Source: Haemonchus contortus
Lineage: Eukaryota > Nematoda > Chromadorea > Rhabditida > Trichostrongylidae
Direction of reading: 5' to 3'
NCBI GenBank assembly: GCA_000469685.2
Contig: LS997565.1
Span: 10,794,505-10,858,504 of the forward strand
Length of the DNA: 64,000 nt
The position numbers and the translations under genes were made by a program. Below, in pieces: positions 58,417-64,000 of the stretch (position 1 is its first letter; each line of letters starts with the position of its first letter). The notes beneath the pieces are model-generated. The model was not told the origin of the DNA. It saw only the letters and a list, made by a program, of their open reading frames with translations, and searched no databases.

Positions 58417-61400
58417 CTGAAAAGTATAATGTCGGGATGACGTTGAAGACATAGATCGCTCACCGTACTTTAATTGAAATTACGAAGTTTTTGCCCCGAT
58501 CATACCCGTTTTGGGATGCGCCTTGCAATCGGCTTCCGTTCAAATTCGTTGTGCCAGTTTGAAGCCCAATGTGGCTTTTACGGCGAGTTGCGGTGGCTAG
58601 CCGATGCCCAGATCAGTGCTTTCATCCTTTTATCCTTCCTATCGCAATAATTGTTTACCGGGCTATACCTTGGTCTTCCTACACGTTCCTACCGTTCTCT
58701 ATGGTGTTACTCCTGGTCGCACTTCCGAGGATCCAAAGGCTCCAAGCCTCCCTCACACGTTATCCTTTCGTCTTCGTTTTCGATCACACACCCAAATAGC
58801 GCAGGCACTCCCAGGTGCTTTGAGGTGGGAAAAAGCAGTTTGTGTGAGCATAGAGACGTCCTTGTCTTCGATCTTTTCATTTTCTATTCAACTGTCTCCT
58901 ATCTTAGCACAGCGTGACTGCCCATCATGATTTTTGCCAGTACCGATCAGATTTTTTTGCTATAGCCTATCGAGAGTCTTTTCGTAGTCTGTTTAGCCTA
59001 CTCCGTATGCAATGAAGCACAAGTTTCTGGTAGACACTTCCTCGACTTCAACCGAAGGCCTTCAAAGGTCCACGCTTCACCTAGATCGTCATCGGTGCAC
59101 TCGAAAGCATTGCCTTCCTCATCTTTCAAGCGCCAACTTCTGTCTTTGCTCCTACTTTTATCCCTCAGTTCACCTCAACCTGAGGGCAAGGTAGACAGCG
59201 TTCCCCCTTACACCAACTTCTCATGTCATCTGCTTCTATAGTTCCCAACATTCAAAAAGTTCAAAGAAAACCCAAACTTGATTCGAATATTTTCTGCCAC
59301 ATTTTCTTGAACCTACTTTAACCTTCACAGAAAACCTACCACTTGCAACCTCATATTGGAGAGCATCTGGAAACGTCTTGCTGGATTCGAATGTTGTCAA
59401 AAAACTCTGAAAATACGTGGTATCGAGCATTTCTTTAGAAACTGATACCGTCTGCTCTAAAGGTTTTATGCTCTTGAAAATCAGTGCTCGTCCAGATTTG
59501 GGTTTGTACCAGTGTAACATTTTGGACCCTCATCGTACGACAGTCGAAAACTCATTAGGGATGCTTGTGCTTCTTCCAAGTTCCACACCCAAGTTTCCCA
59601 GAAAGATTCTCGGAAACTCCCAACGGGTTAAGTGTTCTAGGACTTTATGAACACCATAATTTTTTCTCTCTCCTGAAAATAGTGCCAGCACTATGAATAG
59701 ATACCGATTTCGCCGCCATGTCCACTACGGCCAGTTGATATTGCCTTGAGATAGGAATTTCACATGAAATAGCTTTGAAAAGATATTTTATGCGATCTAC
59801 CTGAAAAAAGATACTCTTAGGCGAAGTTACCGACTGGAATCTCCGTAATCATTACCGCATCTTTTCCCAATGTGTGATCTATAAAAAATAGGAATTTAAC
59901 AACAGACTCTTTGTTAGAACCATGTGGGGGAATACACTGGGGGTTCAGGTTTGTCTCCTGAAAATATCAAGTTATTGATGCTAAGTACATCTCTGTATGG
60001 TACACTTAGTTGTATCACCGCCTCTACAGTACCAGGTGCTCAGAAATGGTCTGAAATTTAAAAAAAGTCCAGATCTTTCCTAGCAGCTTTCGGATTTTAT
60101 CATAGAAGTACCATGACAGGGCGTCACTTGCTTGCATGTGCTTAACATAACCGAAGTATCCATGAGATTGGGGCCGATTGACCGGGAAAGGGGCTCATCT
60201 TTCTCCCCTGTTCTTTCGTGCCTCGAAGAGTGAGAACTAGGTGTGCACAGAAGGTGTAAAAGGGATTTCAAAGCCGAAAACTTGCTAAATTTCAAAGCTC
60301 ATTCAAACTTTAAACGACAAAATCGAGCTCGAAAGAAGCAGGTGCCGAGTATGGCAAGAAAGCTTGGTCACTGTAGAGTCAAATAAGCATGGAAGGGGAG
60401 AGCCGGATATTTTATACGCACAGAAGTGAATAGTGTACTTATGTAGTGATTCCATTGGAACGTCAAGAACATTTCAGACCCAGACCATCGACATTGACAG
60501 TATATCAACCGCACAGTATAATGATTCCTTTCAAATTCCTTTTCTAAAACTAGATAAGCCGGAGTTCCTTCTCGTTTTCAATCGCCCATGAAGCAAAAGC
60601 CGTTCCAAGTGAACTCTTCGTTATTGGGCTATCAATTACTAGCTCTTATACACCTGCATTCATCGTTTGGCAACTCATTTAGAATCCAAGTCATCTGTGA
60701 AAACTCACGTTAATATTGAAAAGATGTAGTAGATACTTTAAGCAGCACAAACTCACCATACCTAAGCTAAGTAGACCCAGGTGCATTTCAAGTACATCAC
60801 AAGAGATTGATAAGTCATTTTGATGACCGATCAAGCATGTTGATGTACTTGTTGATGACGCAAGCGTTGCGATTCACTGGTTGATCAGTCACTAGACTAT
60901 AGCAGCTCGGTTCCAAAAATTCTTCCTGAGACATTCCCTGAGGTTTTGGGAATAGCTTGAAAGTACGAACTCCTTTCCGTTCGCGGGAGTCTTCTGATAG
61001 GATGATGGAGCTCCGTTCAGCGCTCAATGCAGCAAAGACTGGTAAAGCCAAAATTATTTTACGAAAAGGTCGTGATTGCAAGGAGTACAAGCCATCATTG
61101 CCGGTGCAGACAGTCGTATGCTGGGAAGGGTAAGCAGTTACGATTCCATTGTGACAACCCACAACCAAAATATTGAATTAGCCCTTTGATTAGATCAATC
61201 TCGTTTTAGGATGCGCCCATTCGAAATCTATTCAGAACTTTTTTTCTCGTTTCGAACGTGCATTAGCCTATACAGTGACTTGCGAGGCCTAAATGATGAT
61301 TAGAACAGCAGTTTTGTCTTCCCAGGCAAGTCTAGTAACACTCAACCGACCAATAGATGGGAAGCCTCCTCAAGACTCATAGCCTACTAGGGGACGTCAT
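58417..61400. other. region with unproven open frames
   Basis: Two minus-strand stretches (59236-59520 and 60815-61168) have protein-like composition but lack convincing exon partners. No gene is called. Confidence 0.35.
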
Positions 61401-61450
61401 TGGCTGCTTTCATAGTCCGCCGGCCGGCCGGCGGACTATGAAAGCAGCCA
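61401..61450. repeat. perfect 50-bp palindrome
   Basis: 25-bp arms with no spacer, centred on GGCCGGCC at 61425/61426. The two halves are exact complements; the match ends abruptly on both sides. Confidence 0.92.
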
Positions 61451-61962
61451 TTCCAGTGTACAAACGGCTAGCCATACAACTATCATGAGAACTAGTTCTG
61501 TGTTCGGAGACGAATGCAGATTCTAGGGAGCGAATAACATAATTATCTTCAGCTCTTAAAAAGTCAGATAGATGCGAAGCTACTTGGTGATGAACCTTAA
61601 CTGGGGATTTAACGCTACGCTACGATCGTCATAGCTTCTTGATGAGCTTCCCATGAGTGCAGTTGAAGGCAGGAAGGAAGTGGATACCACATAGGATATC
61701 TTTGTTATCCATTACATGGTTAACAAACGCGGTGGTATCGACTGCAATCTTTGTCTTTCCTGTTTATTGCATCCCTTTACCGCATTTGCTTCTCCAGGTG
61801 AAATGAATATTTACGCACGCAAATATTCTTATCATCATTATCCTTATTCATTTCCAAGACATATTTGTCATTGCGTGGCTGCATCATCGAAAGACGAATC
61901 CTTGAGGGGTTACATTTGACTGGAAGCTCTCATGGAGTTCCTCTAGACAACATAGGGCTATA
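61451..61962. other. intergenic, no gene recognised
   Basis: Nothing supportable seen. Confidence 0.45.
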
Positions 61963-61981
61963 GGGGGGGGGGGGGGGGGGG
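61963..61981 (+). repeat. poly-G tract (19 G)
   Basis: The longest uninterrupted G run in the window. Confidence 0.95.
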
Positions 61982-62189
61982 CTCCATCGTGCTCTCTACG
62001 TTTCCATAACCTGTTGATAACGGTAGCATGTTGGCCTTGTGGGCTTGCAGTGGTGCTTAGAAACGTTTTTTCAGTCAGGGTAAAGAGGTGTTAAGCCTGA
62101 GAACAAAATGTGCAGGTTTTGTTTCATTTTTGTTAGTCGATCATATCAGATCTCATCCCTTCATCCTTGAGGGCTGAACTTTTTAGATA

Positions 62190-62697
62190 CAGTAGCGCTC
62201 AAAAGTATTCGGCGAAATGCTTCTTCATTTGTAATTTTCAATCGTAACTTCTTTCCTACTGAATCTAATCGAGCGAAATTTTAATATGTGTAACATTGGT
62301 GTAGTGCGAATATTTGCCACTATTAACCTGCAATCTGATCATGTTCCAGATATCCAAAAGGGCTTGAACAAAAAATCAACTGAAAATGCGAATGTTGGTC
62401 CTTCTAGGCGTCCTTTCCTTTTTGCCATGTCTTAAGTGTACGAGCACTAATGTCGTAGTAAGAAGAGAAGAAAAACGTACATAAGGTCGGATTCACTGCA
62501 GACGTATCAAACTTGCTTTCAGCACAGTCTACAAACGCCTCCCCATTAGTATGTGGATACGGCTGTTTTGCAGTCAAGTAGTGTTGGACAGTGTAAAATA
62601 TGTTTCAGCTAAACATATCAAAATTTCATGTGATTTGCTCCACTGGGGAAAAAGTTACGGCAAGTTAAAGTTGGCCGAATACTTTTGAGCGCTACTG
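62190..62697. mobile_element. Tc1-type MITE, 508 bp
   Basis: Perfect 24-bp terminal inverted repeats begin CAGTAGCGCTCAAAAGTATT at 62190, and the complement ends at 62697. TA flanks both ends (62188-62189, 62698-62699). The CAGT... start and TA target are those of Tc1-like elements. No transposase frame remains inside. Confidence 0.9.
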
Positions 62698-62699
62698 TA

Positions 62700-63657
62700 T
62701 ATCCTTGATTAACACTTTCCTCCTCCGCCAACTTCTCTACCATTGAACTGAAGCTCATTGAATGCATCACATAGTTAAGCAAACAGTTAACCTACCGTTG
62801 ATTCCAGACATAGTAGTAAGAGTATCACAGATATACAAGAAGAAGACCACATAGCATGAGACAAGCGATATAAATGGCTCATACCACGAATCACACTCAG
62901 AATGGGTATGGTTACTTGGAGATCACTATCATTTTCAATATCTCTATCACTACAATCATACCCCTGAGAGGTTGGTGAATTTTAGAGTTCATGGGAAGCG
63001 GAAAGGTAGACTTGTGGGAATGTGGATTCGATGGATGTGTATGCATCAAGGGAAGGAATAAGGAAAATCACGCCGTGAGCTCTGATCTTACAGTTACCTT
63101 AAGGTAAGGTAAAAAGTCGAGGACGCAGTACTATTGGTTGAAATGTTGCATTCTACGGTATAACCTTTTCAATAATCACATCTCCTATCCCGTCAGATTC
63201 CTGTACGATGGATAGGGGAAACCATCGGAAAGCTGGTTACGGTCAAGCTGTCCATTTCACGACTCGATGGTAGCGAGGACTAAACGTACTTGTTAACCTG
63301 ACCGCTACACGATTACATAATTTCTAATTGCTGTGGCTTTATAATCCTCATGTGCTTACGATTTTACCACTGAAGTTAGTATTTTTCCTAGAATTGGTAC
63401 TAGCCCCTTAGCTGTGTTTCGAGTGTTGGGAATGTTTGCCAAAACTCCAGCAAACAGGTAATCGTTAGAAAACCTCTTCAGAGAATCTTCATACCTTTCA
63501 TTTCCATATCATTCTCTGGAAAATCGTCGATCATCACCGATGCTCTCCCCTTCCCTCATTACCGGTTCCTTTTGTTACTCCTGCACCAATGAATCATTAT
63601 GTTCCTCCTTGCACTTGCTTCTCCACTTCCTTCCTATCGGACTTGAAGAAGCCTGCT
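62700..63657. other. intergenic, no gene recognised
   Basis: Nothing supportable seen. Confidence 0.45.
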
Positions 63658-63828
63658 ATGGCTCATCCAACTACACGGGAACGTCGTGAAAGAGTCAGCA
63701 CAGGAGTCAGGTTCTTAACCGTGATCTTGGGCGCGTGGTTCTGGTTCTATACATATTTTTCTTTCTCAACTTTTTGTTCCCCTTCTTTCTTGTCGTTCCT
63801 TGTCGTTTTTGTGATTCAATGCTTCTAG
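63658..63828 (+). CDS. possible small membrane protein near window end
   Basis: A 56-codon frame from ATG to TAG: basic start MAHPTTRERRERVSTG, hydrophobic RFLTVILGAWFWFYTYF, a second hydrophobic segment FLSFLVVFVIQCF. The same frame is open for 23 codons upstream to an earlier ATG at 63589. It could be a real two-span microprotein or the first exon of a gene running past the window. No family recognised. Confidence 0.25.
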   Translation: MAHPTTRERRERVSTGVRFLTVILGAWFWFYTYFSFSTFCSPSFLSFLVVFVIQCF

Positions 63829-64000
63829 GCATCTCTTTGGGAAATTCTTCCATCCGTTTCATTTTTATCGGAGAAGAATTGCGTCTATGTTCCTGCATTC
63901 CATGCTTTGATGTTATTCCTTTCCTTATTTCATTCATGGTACTTCGAGGACGGTCTTTGTATCTATCCCTATCCACTTTTCAACTCAACTTCAGGAATGA

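Noticed and set aside
59236..59520. 94-codon open frame on minus
   Set aside because: Contains a plausible exon (acceptor ATTTTCAG, donor G|GTAGGT) but no partner exon could be found.
60815..61168. 117-codon open frame on minus
   Set aside because: Protein-like in parts but no start context, exon partner or known family.

Overview
The window looks like nuclear DNA of a nematode, most likely a strongylid (hookworm-type, clade V) species. Supporting signs are short introns with GT...TTTCAG-type ends, AATAAA poly(A) signals, moderate A+T content, intron-dense conserved genes, and a dense load of small mobile elements. This placement is inference; no marker gene settles the species. All coordinates of spliced genes are hand-built from splice sites plus reading-phase agreement.

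Three genes have firm identities. (1) A Golgin-A7/ERF4 protein (palmitoyltransferase partner subunit) lies on + at 11859-14826 in five exons. (2) An anoctamin of the ANO8 type (TMEM16 family) lies on + at 31261-39493; 20 exons are recovered with every phase agreeing, and only the extreme N-terminus is missing. (3) A Ctr-type copper transporter lies on - at 40263-42163 in four exons, convergent with the anoctamin. Less certain genes are a tandem pair of small secreted proteins on - (44054-44585 and 47435-47988) sharing TATA position, exon structure and poly(A) signals; a 99-residue protein on - at 29898-30393; a small single-span membrane protein on + at 24768-25085; a repeat-bearing acidic protein on - (52302-53020) that may join a membrane-span exon at 55410-55550; and a partial gene on - at 58020-58416.

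The rest is mainly mobile-element and repeat DNA. 0-10 kb holds a fresh tRNA-derived SINE with a perfect target-site duplication, a long TCTG microsatellite, a decayed RTE-type LINE and a perfect 119-bp palindrome. 10-17.4 kb has a 1.57-kb fold-back element just upstream of the Golgin-A7 gene, an internally deleted mariner inside that gene, and a Helitron-like element. 17-31 kb is mostly gene-poor with more SINE copies. 42-64 kb has a piggyBac-type MITE, a second Helitron-like copy in opposite orientation, a broken mariner transposase, and a Tc1-type MITE.

The most notable unexplained patterns are the two Helitron-like copies that share termini, a (TG)n tract and a ~142-bp minisatellite, and a set of near-perfect hairpins or palindromes (arms of 13 to 57 bp), two of them inside introns of the copper-transporter gene.
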